NCBI RefSeq assembly: GCF_014700075.1
Contig: NZ_JACXBU010000009.1
Span: forward strand, 124,001 to 188,000
Reading direction: 5' to 3'
Source of the DNA: Pseudomonas sp. JM0905a
GTDB taxonomy: Bacteria; Pseudomonadota; Gammaproteobacteria; Pseudomonadales; Pseudomonadaceae
DNA: 64,000 bases
The notes beneath the pieces are model-generated. The model saw only the letters and a list, made by a program, of their open reading frames with translations. It made no database searches and was not told the origin of the DNA. Below, one piece after another: positions 16,708 to 25,933 of this stretch (its first letter is position 1; every line of letters starts with the position of its first letter). The position numbers and the translations under genes are program-made.

Positions 16708-17175
16708 ATGATCCTCTATTACCTGCTCAAGACCGTCCACGGGCTGTTCGCGATGGTGCTGCTCGGCACGGTGCTGGTTGGGCTGTTCTTCGCCTATCGT
16801 GCGTGGAGAGGTGGCGACCTCCAGCAGATAGCGCTCACCTTTTCCTCGCTGGTGAGGCTGGATCTCTGGTTCATCGCCAGCTCCGCCACGCTGCTGCCGT
16901 TGACCGGCCTGGCCCTGGCCAAGGTGGGTGGCTGGCCCGTGGGGCAGCTCTGGTTGCTGTGGAGCACCGGGCTTTATCTGCTGGCGGCACTCTGCTGGCT
17001 GCCGCTGTTCTGGCTGCAGGTGCGCATTCGCAACCGCGCGCGCAAGGCCTTGCGAGATGGCCAGCCGCTCGGGCCGCAGATTGCCGCCCACTTGGCATTA
17101 CGCGTTCGCCTGGCGGTGTTCGTGCTGGGCGTGCTGGTGGCGATTTACGCCCTGATGGTGATCAAGCCGCTCTGA
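16708..17175 (+). CDS. DUF2269-type integral membrane protein (paralogue of upstream gene)
   Basis: A 155-residue protein with four hydrophobic helices. It shares with its upstream neighbour the first-helix His, a basic segment after helix 1 (YRAWRGGDLQ versus WRNFRSGDAA), a GLALAKVGGWPVGQLWLLWS-type third region, and the same C-terminal end (MVIKPL versus LMLAKPL). The two may form a heterodimer. No function is known. Confidence 0.75.
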   Translation: MILYYLLKTVHGLFAMVLLGTVLVGLFFAYRAWRGGDLQQIALTFSSLVRLDLWFIASSATLLPLTGLALAKVGGWPVGQLWLLWSTGLYLLAALCWLPLFWLQVRIRNRARKALRDGQPLGPQIAAHLALRVRLAVFVLGVLVAIYALMVIKPL

Positions 17176-17194
17176 TCTGGTCGCGGGGTGCGCA

Positions 17195-17848
17195 CTAGCG
17201 CAGGGAGATCACCGGCCAGCCGCGCTGCTGCGCCTCTGCGCGCAGTTTCGGGTCCGGGTCCACCGCCACCGGACGGGTTACCTGCTCCAGCAGGGGGAGG
17301 TCGTTCAGCGAGTCGCTATAGAAGGTGCTGTCGTCGAGGTCGAGTCCGGTTTCGGCGAGCCAGCGCGCCAGTCGCGTCACCTTGCCTTCGCGGAAGCAGG
17401 GGATGTCGGTGGTGCGGCCGGTGTAGCGGCCATCAGCCATTTCGCATTCGGTGGCCAGTAGGGTTTCGACGCCCAGGCGCTTGGCGATAGGCGCCGTGAC
17501 GAAGCGGTTGGTGGCAGTGATGATCAGCAGCTTGTCGCCGGCAGCACGGTGCTCAGCCAGCAGGGCCTCGGCTTTGGGCAGGATGATGGGTTCGATGCAG
17601 TCGTGCATGAACTCGCGGTGCCACTGGTCCAGTTGCACCATCTCGGTGCGGCCGAGTATTTCCAGGCTGAAGTTGAGGTAGTCCTGGATGTTCAGGCGGC
17701 CGGCCAGGTAATCCTGGTAGAACTCATCGTTACGTGCCTTGTAGGCAATCCCGTCGAGAATCCCGCGTTCGCACAGGTAGTCGCCCCAGGCGTGGTCGCT
17801 GTCGCCGGCCAGCAGGGTGTTGTCGAGGTCGAAAAGAGCCAAACGCAC
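17195..17848 (-). CDS. HAD-superfamily phosphatase, subclass IB (histidinol-phosphatase type)
   Basis: A 217-residue HAD hydrolase. Motif I is [13 protein letters not shown] (nucleophile D7, acid D9), motif II is IITATNRFV, and motif IV is [11 protein letters not shown]. This is the HAD-IB layout seen in SerB and in the unusual histidinol-phosphate phosphatases. The Pseudomonas orthologue at this position (PA0335) has been reported to act on histidinol phosphate; I rely on memory for that. It is divergent from rppH with 145 bp between. Phosphoserine phosphatase activity is the main alternative. Confidence 0.8.
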   Translation of the reverse strand: MRLALFDLDNTLLAGDSDHAWGDYLCERGILDGIAYKARNDEFYQDYLAGRLNIQDYLNFSLEILGRTEMVQLDQWHREFMHDCIEPIILPKAEALLAEHRAAGDKLLIITATNRFVTAPIAKRLGVETLLATECEMADGRYTGRTTDIPCFREGKVTRLARWLAETGLDLDDSTFYSDSLNDLPLLEQVTRPVAVDPDPKLRAEAQQRGWPVISLR

Positions 17849-17993
17849 GTCGTTTTTCCTTGCATCGAGGCTTCGAAGGGCGGCCAGAATAGCCGCTTTG
17901 GGTGGACCTGCCCATCGCGCGAAATGCTTGCATTGCTGCGTTTGCGGCCTTTATGGAACAATGCCGGAACATGCGTTTGCGAGGTTGAGTGCC

Positions 17994-18473
17994 GTGATCG
18001 ATTCCGATGGTTTCCGCCCGAATGTCGGCATCATTCTCGCCAATGATGTCGGACAGGTGCTTTGGGCCCGGCGTATCAATCAGGATGCCTGGCAATTTCC
18101 GCAAGGCGGGATCAATCCACGGGAGACGCCCGAAGAGGCCCTTTACCGGGAGTTGAACGAAGAAGTTGGCCTGGAAGAGCAAGATGTGAAGATTCTTGCC
18201 TGCACCCGCGGCTGGTTGCGCTATCGTCTGCCCCAGCGACTGGTGCGAACCAACAGCCAACCGTTGTGCATCGGCCAGAAACAGAAGTGGTTCCTGCTGC
18301 GCTTGCAGTCGGACGAGAACAAGGTACGGATGGACCTGACCGGCAAGCCCGAATTCGATGGCTGGCGCTGGGTCAGTTACTGGTACCCGTTGGGTCAGGT
18401 GGTGACCTTCAAGCGTGAAGTCTACCGTCGTGCCCTCAAGGAACTAGCACCGCGCCTGCTGGCGCAAGACTGA
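17994..18473 (+). CDS. rppH: RNA pyrophosphohydrolase
   Basis: A 159-residue Nudix hydrolase that converts 5'-triphosphate mRNA ends to monophosphate, triggering RNase E decay. The Nudix box spans [20 protein letters not shown] and continues VGL, and the N-terminus [20 protein letters not shown] is highly typical. GTG at 17994 gives the family length; an in-frame ATG further upstream would extend the protein into the promoter region and is rejected. It precedes ptsP by 22 bp, the conserved rppH-ptsP arrangement. Confidence 0.95.
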   Translation: MIDSDGFRPNVGIILANDVGQVLWARRINQDAWQFPQGGINPRETPEEALYRELNEEVGLEEQDVKILACTRGWLRYRLPQRLVRTNSQPLCIGQKQKWFLLRLQSDENKVRMDLTGKPEFDGWRWVSYWYPLGQVVTFKREVYRRALKELAPRLLAQD

Positions 18474-18495
18474 CCCGGAGAAAGGCTGACTAGCC

Positions 18496-20775
18496 ATGCT
18501 CAACACGCTGCGCAAGATCGTCCAGGAAGTGAACGCCGCCAAGGATCTGAAGGCGGCGTTGGCGATCATCGTGCAGCGGGTCAAGGAGGCCATGGGCAGC
18601 CAGGTCTGCTCGGTCTATCTGCTGGACCCGGAGTCCAACCGCTTCGTGCTCATGGCCACCGAGGGCCTGAACAAGCGCTCCATCGGCAAGGTCAGCATGG
18701 CGCCCAACGAAGGCCTCGTCGGCCTGGTGGGTACCCGCGAGGAGCCGCTGAACCTCGAGCACGCCGCCGATCACCCCCGCTACCGCTACTTCGCCGAAAC
18801 CGGTGAAGAACGTTTCGCCTCCTTCCTTGGCGCCCCGATCATCCACCACCGTCGGGTGATGGGCGTTCTGGTGGTGCAGCAAAAGGAGCGCCGTCAGTTC
18901 GACGAGGGTGAGGAAGCCTTCCTCGTCACCATGAGCGCGCAACTCGCCGGCGTTATCGCCCACGCCGAGGCAACCGGTTCCATTCGCGGCTTGGGCCGCC
19001 AGGGCAAGGGCACCCAGGAAGCCAAGTTCGTCGGCGTACCGGGCGCGCCTGGTGCTGCCGTGGGCAAGGCGGTGGTGGTGTTGCCGCCGGCCGACCTGGA
19101 AGTGGTGCCTGATCGCGTGGTCGATGACATCGAAGCCGAGGTCGAGCGCTTCAAGCAAGCCCTGGAGGCCGTGCGCGAAGACATGCGCCGCCTCTCCAGC
19201 AAGCTGGAAACCCAGCTGCGCCCCGAAGAGCGTGCGCTCTTCGACGTTTACCTGATGATGCTCGACGACGCCTCCATCGGCATGGAGGTCAAGCGCGTGA
19301 TCCGCACCGGCCAGTGGGCCCAGGGCGCCCTGCGCCAGGTGGTGATGGAGCACGTGACCCGTTTCGAACTGATGGACGACGCCTACCTGCGTGAGCGTGC
19401 CTCGGACGTCAAGGACCTCGGCCGCCGCCTGCTCGCCTACCTGCAGGAAGAGCGCAAGCAGAACCTGGTCTACCAGGAGAACACCATCCTCGTCAGCGAG
19501 GAGCTGTCCCCGGCGATGCTCGGCGAAGTGCCGGAAGGCAAGCTGGTGGGCCTGGTGTCGGTGCTGGGTTCGGGCAACTCCCACGTCGCCATCCTCGCCC
19601 GCGCCATGGGCATTCCCACCGTGATGGGCGTGGTCGACCTGCCGTATTCCAAGGTCGACGGCATCGAGCTGATCGTCGACGGCTACCACGGCGAAGTCTT
19701 CACCAACCCCTCGCCCGAGCTGCGCAAGCAGTACAGCGAAGTGGTGGAAGAGGAACGCCAACTGGTCAAAGGCCTGGACGCGCTGCGCAGCCTGCCCTGC
19801 GAAACCCTGGACGGCCATCGCATGCCGCTCTGGGTGAACACCGGGCTGCTCGCCGACGTGACCCGCGCCCAGGAGCGCGGCGCCGAGGGCGTCGGCCTGT
19901 ACCGTACCGAAGTGCCGTTCATGATCAACGAGCGCTTCCCCAGCGAAAAGGAGCAGCTCGCCATCTACCGCGAGCAGCTCGCTGCTTTCCATCCGCTGCC
20001 GGTGACCATGCGTACCCTGGATATCGGCGGTGACAAGGCGCTTTCCTACTTCCCGATCAAGGAAAGCAACCCGTTCCTCGGCTGGCGCGGCATCCGCGTT
20101 ACCCTCGATCACCCGGAAATCTTCCTGGTCCAGGTGCGTGCGATGCTCAAGGCCAGTGAAGGCCTGGACAACCTGCGCATCCTGCTGCCGATGATTTCCG
20201 GAACCCACGAGCTGGAAGAGGCGCTGCACCTGATTCACCGCGCCTGGGGCGAGGTGCGCGACGAAGGCGTGGACATCCCCATGCCGCCGGTCGGGGTGAT
20301 GGTCGAGATCCCCGCAGCCGTCTACCAGACCCGCGAATTGTCGCGTCAGGTGGACTTCCTTTCGGTGGGCTCCAACGACCTGACCCAGTACCTGCTGGCG
20401 GTGGATCGCAACAACCCGCGCGTGGCCGATCTCTATGATTACCTGCATCCGGCAGTGCTGCAGGCCCTGAAGAAGGTAGTGGACGACGCCCACTCGGAAG
20501 GCAAACCGGTGAGCATCTGCGGCGAAATGGCGGGCGATCCTGCTGCTGCCGTGCTGTTGCTGGCGATGGGCTTCGACAGCCTGTCGATGAACGCCACCAA
20601 CCTGCCGAAGGTGAAGTGGCTGCTGCGCCAGGTCACCATGACCAAAGCCAAGGAGCTGCTGGAGCAACTGCTGGCCATCGACAACCCGCAGGTCATCCAC
20701 AGCTCGCTGCATCTCGCCTTGCGCAACCTGGGGCTCGGCCGGGTCATCAATCCGGCGGCGACCATCCAGGCCTGA
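18496..20775 (+). CDS. ptsP: Phosphoenolpyruvate-protein phosphotransferase of the nitrogen PTS (EI-Ntr)
   Basis: A 759-residue EI-Ntr. The N-terminal GAF domain (about residues 15-160) is followed by the EI N-domain, the phospho-histidine H363 in GSGNSHVAILARAMGIPTV, and the C-terminal PEP-binding barrel (VGLYRTEVPFM, MMLDDASIG, VGSNDLTQYLLAVDRNNP). It autophosphorylates on PEP and phosphorylates NPr and then EIIA-Ntr, a regulatory rather than transport phosphorelay. The GAF domain binds glutamine or related signals in homologues. GGAGAAAGG precedes the ATG. A diguanylate cyclase follows at 82 bp. Confidence 0.96.
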   Translation: MLNTLRKIVQEVNAAKDLKAALAIIVQRVKEAMGSQVCSVYLLDPESNRFVLMATEGLNKRSIGKVSMAPNEGLVGLVGTREEPLNLEHAADHPRYRYFAETGEERFASFLGAPIIHHRRVMGVLVVQQKERRQFDEGEEAFLVTMSAQLAGVIAHAEATGSIRGLGRQGKGTQEAKFVGVPGAPGAAVGKAVVVLPPADLEVVPDRVVDDIEAEVERFKQALEAVREDMRRLSSKLETQLRPEERALFDVYLMMLDDASIGMEVKRVIRTGQWAQGALRQVVMEHVTRFELMDDAYLRERASDVKDLGRRLLAYLQEERKQNLVYQENTILVSEELSPAMLGEVPEGKLVGLVSVLGSGNSHVAILARAMGIPTVMGVVDLPYSKVDGIELIVDGYHGEVFTNPSPELRKQYSEVVEEERQLVKGLDALRSLPCETLDGHRMPLWVNTGLLADVTRAQERGAEGVGLYRTEVPFMINERFPSEKEQLAIYREQLAAFHPLPVTMRTLDIGGDKALSYFPIKESNPFLGWRGIRVTLDHPEIFLVQVRAMLKASEGLDNLRILLPMISGTHELEEALHLIHRAWGEVRDEGVDIPMPPVGVMVEIPAAVYQTRELSRQVDFLSVGSNDLTQYLLAVDRNNPRVADLYDYLHPAVLQALKKVVDDAHSEGKPVSICGEMAGDPAAAVLLLAMGFDSLSMNATNLPKVKWLLRQVTMTKAKELLEQLLAIDNPQVIHSSLHLALRNLGLGRVINPAATIQA

Positions 20776-20857
20776 GGCCGGGGGCAAGTGTTCGTGGCGC
20801 CCGGGCAACTGCCCGGGCGTGGAAGTCCCAGCCGGGTCGTCGACCCGTAGGAAGCTT

Positions 20858-21892
20858 ATGGACAAGCTCGCGCCTCTCGACCACTGCTATGGCACCACCC
20901 GCGAAGAGATCGAGCGCACCCTGCGCTATGCCCTGGATATCGTCAGCGACGGCATCTGGGACTGGAATATCCGCACCAACCACGTCAAGCGCAGCCCTGG
21001 TTGGTACTCCATGCTCGGCTATCCGCCGGACAGCCTGCCGGAGGACGTGGACACCTGGCGATCGGTGATCCACCCCGGTGATTTCGAGCGGGTGATGCGC
21101 AACTTCCAGGCTTATCTGGACGGCGAAAGCCTGATCTACGCCGAGGATTACCGCTGCCGATGCCGCGATGGCAGCTACCTCTGGATCAGCGATCACGGCC
21201 GTTTCGTCGAGTTCGACGAGGCCGGCAAGCCAACACGCATGATCGGCGCCCACCGTAATATCCACCGGCGCAAGATGGCCGCGCTGGCATTGCAGCGCAA
21301 GAACGATGAGCTGCTGGCCCTCAATCGCAAGCTCGAGGCGCTGGTGGAGGCGCGTACCGAGGCGTTGCGCCAGGCCAACGAGGCGCTGGCACTTCAAGTG
21401 GAAGCCGCCATGCGACTCAGCGAGACCGATCCGCTGACACAGATATCCAACCGGCGGCACTTCGAGCGCAGCCTCCATGGCGAGTGGCAGCGCTTCCAAC
21501 GTCACGGGCATGTCACTGCGCTGCTGATGTTCGATCTGGATCACTTCAAGCGCATCAATGACAACCACGGCCACCAGATAGGTGACCGCGCACTCGTGGC
21601 TGTCAGCCGTACTGTGCGTGAGGCGTTGCGGGATGAGGACTGCTTCGCCCGCTGGGGTGGCGAAGAGTTCATCGCCCTGCTTCCCGAAACCGACCAGAGC
21701 GCGGCGCTGCTCCTCGCGGAGCGCTTGCGTTTGCTGGTCAGCCAGGCTGATGCGAGCCTGCCGCTGGGGCTGACCGCCAGCTTCTCGGTGGCGGCGATGC
21801 AGGCCGGCGAGGGGATCGAATCCTTGCTCAAGCGCCTGGATGATGGGCTCTACCGCGCCAAGCAGCGGCGCAATTGCATCGTGGGCTGTTAA
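20858..21892 (+). CDS. PAS-domain diguanylate cyclase
   Basis: A soluble 344-residue enzyme. A PAS fold (about residues 20-135, with DGIWDWNIRTNHVKRSPGWY) is followed by a coiled coil (about 140-190) and a GGDEF domain. The catalytic motif is GGEEF at 267-271, and the inhibitory I-site RDED at 258-261 is intact and five residues upstream, so product feedback is expected. It should make cyclic-di-GMP. No membrane segment is seen, so the signal is cytoplasmic. The ATG at 20858 follows AGGAAG. Position corresponds to PA0338. Confidence 0.92.
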   Translation: MDKLAPLDHCYGTTREEIERTLRYALDIVSDGIWDWNIRTNHVKRSPGWYSMLGYPPDSLPEDVDTWRSVIHPGDFERVMRNFQAYLDGESLIYAEDYRCRCRDGSYLWISDHGRFVEFDEAGKPTRMIGAHRNIHRRKMAALALQRKNDELLALNRKLEALVEARTEALRQANEALALQVEAAMRLSETDPLTQISNRRHFERSLHGEWQRFQRHGHVTALLMFDLDHFKRINDNHGHQIGDRALVAVSRTVREALRDEDCFARWGGEEFIALLPETDQSAALLLAERLRLLVSQADASLPLGLTASFSVAAMQAGEGIESLLKRLDDGLYRAKQRRNCIVGC

Positions 21893-21921
21893 GCCGCCGG
21901 GATGGCTTCATCTGTCTGAAA

Positions 21922-21953
21922 CGAAAAAGCCCGCCAATCGGCGGGCTTTTTCG
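21922..21953. terminator. Bidirectional rho-independent terminator
   Basis: The 14-bp arms 21922-21935 and 21940-21953 flank the loop AATC. The A-run and T-run at the stem base serve both directions, ending the diguanylate cyclase mRNA (rightward) and the pyrC' mRNA (leftward). Confidence 0.92.
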
Positions 21954-21963
21954 TGGGCGGGTA

Positions 21964-23235
21964 TCAGGCTTCGAAGATGATCCGGCCGTCCACCAGGGTG
22001 TAGCGCACCTTGCCCGGCAGGCAATGGCCGATGAAGGGGCAGTTGTCGCCCTTGGACTTCCAGGTTTCCCCAGCCAGGGTGGTGGCTTGCGGGTCGAACA
22101 GCACCACGTCTGCAGGAGCGCCAACCGCGAGGCGGCCGGCGGGCAGGCGCAGGGCGCGAGCCGGACCTACGGTGAGACGGGCGAGCAGGGTGGGGAGGTC
22201 GAGCAGGCCGTCCTGCACCAGCGTCATGGCCAGCGGCAGCAGCAGTTCCACACCGCTCATACCCGGTTCGGTGGCGCCGAAGGGGGCGAGCTTGGCATCC
22301 GGCTCGTGCGGCTGGTGGTGGCTGGAAATGGCGTTGATCACGCCACTCTTCACCGCCTCACGCAGCGCGTCGCGGTCGGCGCGGGTGCGTAGCGGCGGTT
22401 GCACGTGGTAGAGGCTGGAGAAGTCGATCAGCGCCTCGTCGGTGAGGATCAGCTGGTACATGGCCACGTCAGCGGTTACCGGCAGGCCACGGGCCTGTGC
22501 CTGGGCGATCATTTCTGCGCCGCGGGCGCTGGTGATCTGACTGAAGTGGGCACGCACGCCGCTCTGTTCGACCAGCAGCAGGTCGCGGGCCAGTGCCACG
22601 GTTTCGGCAGTTTCCGGGATACCGGCCAGGCCGAGGAAGCTGGCGGTGGGACCTTCATGGGCCAGGCCGCCTTCGGCCAGGGAAGCGTCCTGGGAATGGA
22701 AGACCACGGTCAGGTCGAAGGTGGCCGCGTATTCCAGGGCGCGGCGCTGCACGCGGTTGCTGGCGAAGCTCGCCAGGCCGTTGCCGAAGGCCACGCAGCC
22801 CACGTCGCGCAGGGCCACCAGTTCGGACAGCTGCTCACCGGCCAGGCCCTTGGTCAGGGCACCGATGGGGAAGACCTTGGCGTGGCCGGCTTCCTGGGCA
22901 CGGTCGAGGATCATCTCGGCCACGGCCGGGGTGTCCAGCACCGGGCGGGTCAGGGGCGGGCAGCAGAGGCTGGTGACGCCGCCGCTGACGGCCGCCAGGG
23001 TTTCGCTGGCGATATTGCCCTTGCGACTGTAGCCGGGCTCGCGCAGGGCGACGGACAGGTCCACAAGGCCGGGAGCAGCCACCAGGCCCTTGGCGTCGAG
23101 GGTCTTGTCCGCTTCGAAGCCGGCCGGGGCCTTGCCGATGGCGGCGACCTTGCCGCTGTCGAGGAAGAGGTCGGCGATCTGGTCGTGGCCGCTGGCCGGG
23201 TCGATCAGGCGGGCGCCGAGGATATGGGTACGCAT
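21964..23235 (-). CDS. pyrC': Inactive dihydroorotase-like subunit of aspartate transcarbamoylase (PyrC')
   Basis: A 423-residue dihydroorotase homologue. The metal-binding HxH of active enzymes is missing: where an active enzyme has D-x-H-x-H-x-R-E-P-G, this one reads DLSVALREPG (S61 and A63 in place of the histidines). In Pseudomonas such pseudo-enzymes are structural partners needed for assembly of the dodecameric ATCase with PyrB. The gene overlaps pyrB by one base (TGATG at 23233-23237), consistent with coupled translation of the two subunits. It is a real gene, not a decayed one: the frame is intact and full-length. An active pyrC should exist elsewhere. Confidence 0.93.
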   Translation of the reverse strand: MRTHILGARLIDPASGHDQIADLFLDSGKVAAIGKAPAGFEADKTLDAKGLVAAPGLVDLSVALREPGYSRKGNIASETLAAVSGGVTSLCCPPLTRPVLDTPAVAEMILDRAQEAGHAKVFPIGALTKGLAGEQLSELVALRDVGCVAFGNGLASFASNRVQRRALEYAATFDLTVVFHSQDASLAEGGLAHEGPTASFLGLAGIPETAETVALARDLLLVEQSGVRAHFSQITSARGAEMIAQAQARGLPVTADVAMYQLILTDEALIDFSSLYHVQPPLRTRADRDALREAVKSGVINAISSHHQPHEPDAKLAPFGATEPGMSGVELLLPLAMTLVQDGLLDLPTLLARLTVGPARALRLPAGRLAVGAPADVVLFDPQATTLAGETWKSKGDNCPFIGHCLPGKVRYTLVDGRIIFEA

Positions 23236-24242
23236 CAGTTCAGCTCCTCGGCTTCCTGGTTCAGTTGACGCTGCGCGGTCTGGCCGCTCATGGCCATGGA
23301 GAGCACCGCCATGCGCACGGCGATGCCGTAGGTGACCTGGTTGAGGATCACCGAGTGGCTGCCGTCGGCCACGGCGGATTCGATTTCCACGCCACGGTTG
23401 ATCGGGCCCGGGTGCATGACGATGGCGTCCGGCTTGGCCAGTGCCAGGCGTTGGGTGCTCAGGCCGTAGAGCTTGTAGAACTCGCTTTCGCTGGGCAGCA
23501 GGCCGCCCTGCATACGTTCGCGTTGCAGGCGCAGCATGATCACCACGTCGACGTCCTTCAGGCCCTCGGCGAGGTCGGTGTAGACCTTCACGCCGTACTG
23601 CTCGACACCTACCGGTATCAGGGTCTTCGGCCCGATCACGCGGATGTCCCGGCAGCCCAGGGTGCGCAGGGCAAGCATGTCCGAGCGCGCCACGCGCGAG
23701 TGCAGGATGTCGCCGACGATGGCCACCGAGAGGTTCTCGAAGCTGCCCTTGTGGCGGCGGATGGTGAGCATGTCGAGCATGCCCTGGGTCGGGTGTGCGT
23801 GGCGGCCGTCACCGCCATTGATGATGGCGACGTCCGGGCACACGTGCTCGGCGATGAAGTGGGCGGCGCCGGAGTCGGCGTGGCGCACCACGAACATGTC
23901 CGCGGCCATTGCTTCCAGGTTGCGCAGGGTGTCGAACAGCGTCTCGCCCTTGCTGGTGGAGGAGGTGGATACGTTGAGCGTGATGACGTCAGCGGAAAGG
24001 CGTTGGGCTGCCAGCTCGAACGTGGTGCGGGTGCGGGTGGAGTTCTCGAAGAACACGTTGCACACCGTCTTGCCGCGCAGCAGCGGGACTTTCTTCACCG
24101 CGCGGGCGCCGACTTCGAGAAAGGAGTCGGCGGTGTCGAGGAGTTCCGTCAGCAGCTCGCGGGGCAGACCGTCGAGCGAGAGGAAGTGGCGCAGCTGGCC
24201 CTGGTCGTTGAGCTGCAGCGGGCGCTTGGCGTCTGTCGGCAT
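23235..24242 (-). CDS. pyrB: Aspartate carbamoyltransferase catalytic subunit
   Basis: A 335-residue ATCase. The carbamoyl-phosphate loop [13 protein letters not shown], the [11 protein letters not shown] segment and [12 protein letters not shown] are all present. It condenses carbamoyl phosphate with aspartate in pyrimidine synthesis. A Pseudomonas-type N-terminal extension ([20 protein letters not shown]) precedes the core and in this class is linked to nucleotide regulation. It sits between pyrR and pyrC' in the conserved pyrR-pyrB-pyrC' order. Confidence 0.96.
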   Translation of the reverse strand: MPTDAKRPLQLNDQGQLRHFLSLDGLPRELLTELLDTADSFLEVGARAVKKVPLLRGKTVCNVFFENSTRTRTTFELAAQRLSADVITLNVSTSSTSKGETLFDTLRNLEAMAADMFVVRHADSGAAHFIAEHVCPDVAIINGGDGRHAHPTQGMLDMLTIRRHKGSFENLSVAIVGDILHSRVARSDMLALRTLGCRDIRVIGPKTLIPVGVEQYGVKVYTDLAEGLKDVDVVIMLRLQRERMQGGLLPSESEFYKLYGLSTQRLALAKPDAIVMHPGPINRGVEIESAVADGSHSVILNQVTYGIAVRMAVLSMAMSGQTAQRQLNQEAEELN

Positions 24243-24278
24243 GGGGCAGGCCCTGAAAGGTTACGAGAAATCGGTAGG

Positions 24279-24791
24279 TCAGGCGGGTGAAGCGAGATCC
24301 TGGCGCTCGAGGGTGAGCGGCGCGGGGCCGAGCAATTTTACCCGTTCAGTGGCGCCCAGGGACAGGGTTGCACCGACCACATCCGGGCGGACCGGCAGCT
24401 CGCGGGCGTTGAGGTCGAGCAGGCAGACCAGGGTCACGCTGGCCGGGCGGCCATAGTCGAAGAGTTCATTGAGGGCGGCGCGCACGGTGCGCCCGCTCAT
24501 CAGCACGTCGTCGATCAGCACCAGGTGCTGGCCTTCGATCTCGAAGGGCAGGTCGGACGGGCGCACTTGCGGGTGCAGGCCGCTTTGGGTGAAGTCGTCG
24601 CGGTAGAAGGATACGTCCAGGGTGCCCATGGGACCCTTTTCGCCCAGCTGTTCCAGCAGGGCCTGGGCAACCCAGACGCCGCCGGTGCGGATGCCGATAT
24701 AGCGCGGTTCGTCGATGTTGCGGGCCTTCAGGTGGGCTTGCAGGTCGCTGGCCATCCTCGGCAGCAGTTCGGCGGGATTGGGCAGGGTCAT
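24279..24791 (-). CDS. pyrR: PyrR bifunctional pyrimidine operon regulator / uracil phosphoribosyltransferase
   Basis: A 170-residue type I phosphoribosyltransferase. The PRPP loop is [20 protein letters not shown], with the PyrR-specific [12 protein letters not shown] and VSFYRDDF segments. In Bacillus PyrR is an attenuator RNA-binding protein; in Pseudomonas its regulatory role is through operon control that is less well defined. It is 36 bp upstream of pyrB and 22 bp downstream of ruvX, all leftward. The ATG at 24791 gives the usual size; the longer frame is rejected. Confidence 0.93.
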   Translation of the reverse strand: MTLPNPAELLPRMASDLQAHLKARNIDEPRYIGIRTGGVWVAQALLEQLGEKGPMGTLDVSFYRDDFTQSGLHPQVRPSDLPFEIEGQHLVLIDDVLMSGRTVRAALNELFDYGRPASVTLVCLLDLNARELPVRPDVVGATLSLGATERVKLLGPAPLTLERQDLASPA

Positions 24792-24813
24792 CGGCGGTCC
24801 TCGCGTTCTGGAA

Positions 24814-25254
24814 TCAGGAAGTTGCGGAATTCTCGGCCAGCCACCCCTCAAGCAGCAGTGCAGCGGCCAGGGCGTCCACTGGACGGTCGCGGTATCCATC
24901 GCGCTGGCCCTGGGCCAGGCGGTGGCCCTTCGCTTCGAAGGTGGTCAGGCGTTCGTCGTGGGTGAATACCGGCAGGTTGAAGCGGCCATTCAGGCGCCGG
25001 GCGAATTTTTCCGCGCGGGCGCTCATGTCGCTGGGGGTGCCGTCCATGTTCAGCGGCAGGCCGACGACCATGGCGTCGGGCTGCCATTCGCAGACCAGGG
25101 CTTCCACCTGTTGCCAGTCCGGCACGCCGTTCTGCGCTTTCAGCACCTTCAGCTCGCGAGCCTGGCCGGTTACTGCCTGGCCGACGGCAACGCCGATCTG
25201 TTTGGTGCCGTAGTCGAAGCCGAGCAACAGGCGCAGGGGTTTGGGCTCGGCCAT
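24814..25254 (-). CDS. ruvX: Holliday junction resolvase-like protein RuvX (YqgF)
   Basis: A 146-residue RNase H-fold protein. The opening [27 protein letters not shown] and the C-terminal [13 protein letters not shown] contain the acidic residues of the family. Members act in 16S rRNA 5'-end maturation and are annotated as putative Holliday resolvases. Its ATG shares one base with the algH stop (TGATG at 25252-25256), so the two are coupled. Confidence 0.95.
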   Translation of the reverse strand: MAEPKPLRLLLGFDYGTKQIGVAVGQAVTGQARELKVLKAQNGVPDWQQVEALVCEWQPDAMVVGLPLNMDGTPSDMSARAEKFARRLNGRFNLPVFTHDERLTTFEAKGHRLAQGQRDGYRDRPVDALAAALLLEGWLAENSATS

Positions 25255-25820
25255 CAGGCGTGCCCGGCCTGGGCGGTCAGCAGGCTGAGGTTCACACCCA
25301 GGCGCGCGGCGGCGGCCGAAAGGCGCTGCTCGGACGGGGTGTCGAAGAGGATGGACAGGTCCGCCGGGCAGGTCAGCCAGGCGTTGTCACTGAGTTCAGC
25401 TTCCAGTTGGCCTGCATCCCAACCGGCGTAGCCGAGGGCTACCAGGCTCTTCTGCGGACCGCTGCCGTCGGCGATTGCGAAGAGCACGTCCTGGGAAGTG
25501 GAGAGGGCCAGTTCACCCAGTTCCAGAGTGGCCTGGAAGCTGTGGCCGGTCGGATGCAGGACGAAGCCGCGGTCGGTTTGCACCGGGCCACCGGCGTAGA
25601 TGGGCAGGCCCTGGCAGCGTGCCGGCGGAGTGATTTCCGGGCGCAGTTGTTCGAGTACGTCGCTCAGGCTCAGGCCGTTCGGGCGGTTGATCACCAGGCC
25701 CATGGCGCCCTGCTCGTTGTGCTCCACCAGGTAGGTGACGGTCTGGGCGAAATTCGGGTCGGCCATGTGTGGCATGGCGATCAGAAAATGATGCTTGAGG
25801 TAGCTCGGTGCGCTTTTCAT
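25254..25820 (-). CDS. algH: AlgH (UPF0301/YqgE family)
   Basis: A 188-residue cytoplasmic protein of the DUF179 family. The N-terminus YLKHHFLIAMPHMADPNFAQ, then VTYLVEHNEQGAMGLVINRP and YAGWDAGQLEAEL are diagnostic. AlgH was named for an effect on alginate in P. aeruginosa; its molecular role is unknown. ATG at 25820 matches the family N-terminus; a TTG 12 codons upstream is less likely. It heads the algH-ruvX-pyrRBC' leftward run. Confidence 0.93.
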   Translation of the reverse strand: MKSAPSYLKHHFLIAMPHMADPNFAQTVTYLVEHNEQGAMGLVINRPNGLSLSDVLEQLRPEITPPARCQGLPIYAGGPVQTDRGFVLHPTGHSFQATLELGELALSTSQDVLFAIADGSGPQKSLVALGYAGWDAGQLEAELSDNAWLTCPADLSILFDTPSEQRLSAAAARLGVNLSLLTAQAGHA

Positions 25821-25933
25821 GTCGGTTAGTTTCAGGCTTAAGACGGCAGGCTTCAAGCGAAAAGGCTGCGACGCGGGCTCACGCCGCGCCGGGACTCTGC
25901 CTGAAGCCTAGAGCCAATCTCGTCCTGCTGCGT
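25821..25933. repeat. Intergenic gap with imperfect inverted repeat
   Basis: AGGCTTCA (near 25849) and TGAAGCCT (near 25903) form the ends of an imperfect fold-back between algH and the tonB-like gene. It may terminate the tonB-like mRNA, but there is no U-tract. Nothing else is seen. Confidence 0.35.

Noticed and set aside
17817-17993. N-terminal extension of RppH
   Set aside because: It would run through the divergent promoter region; GTG at 17994 gives exactly the family N-terminus and length.
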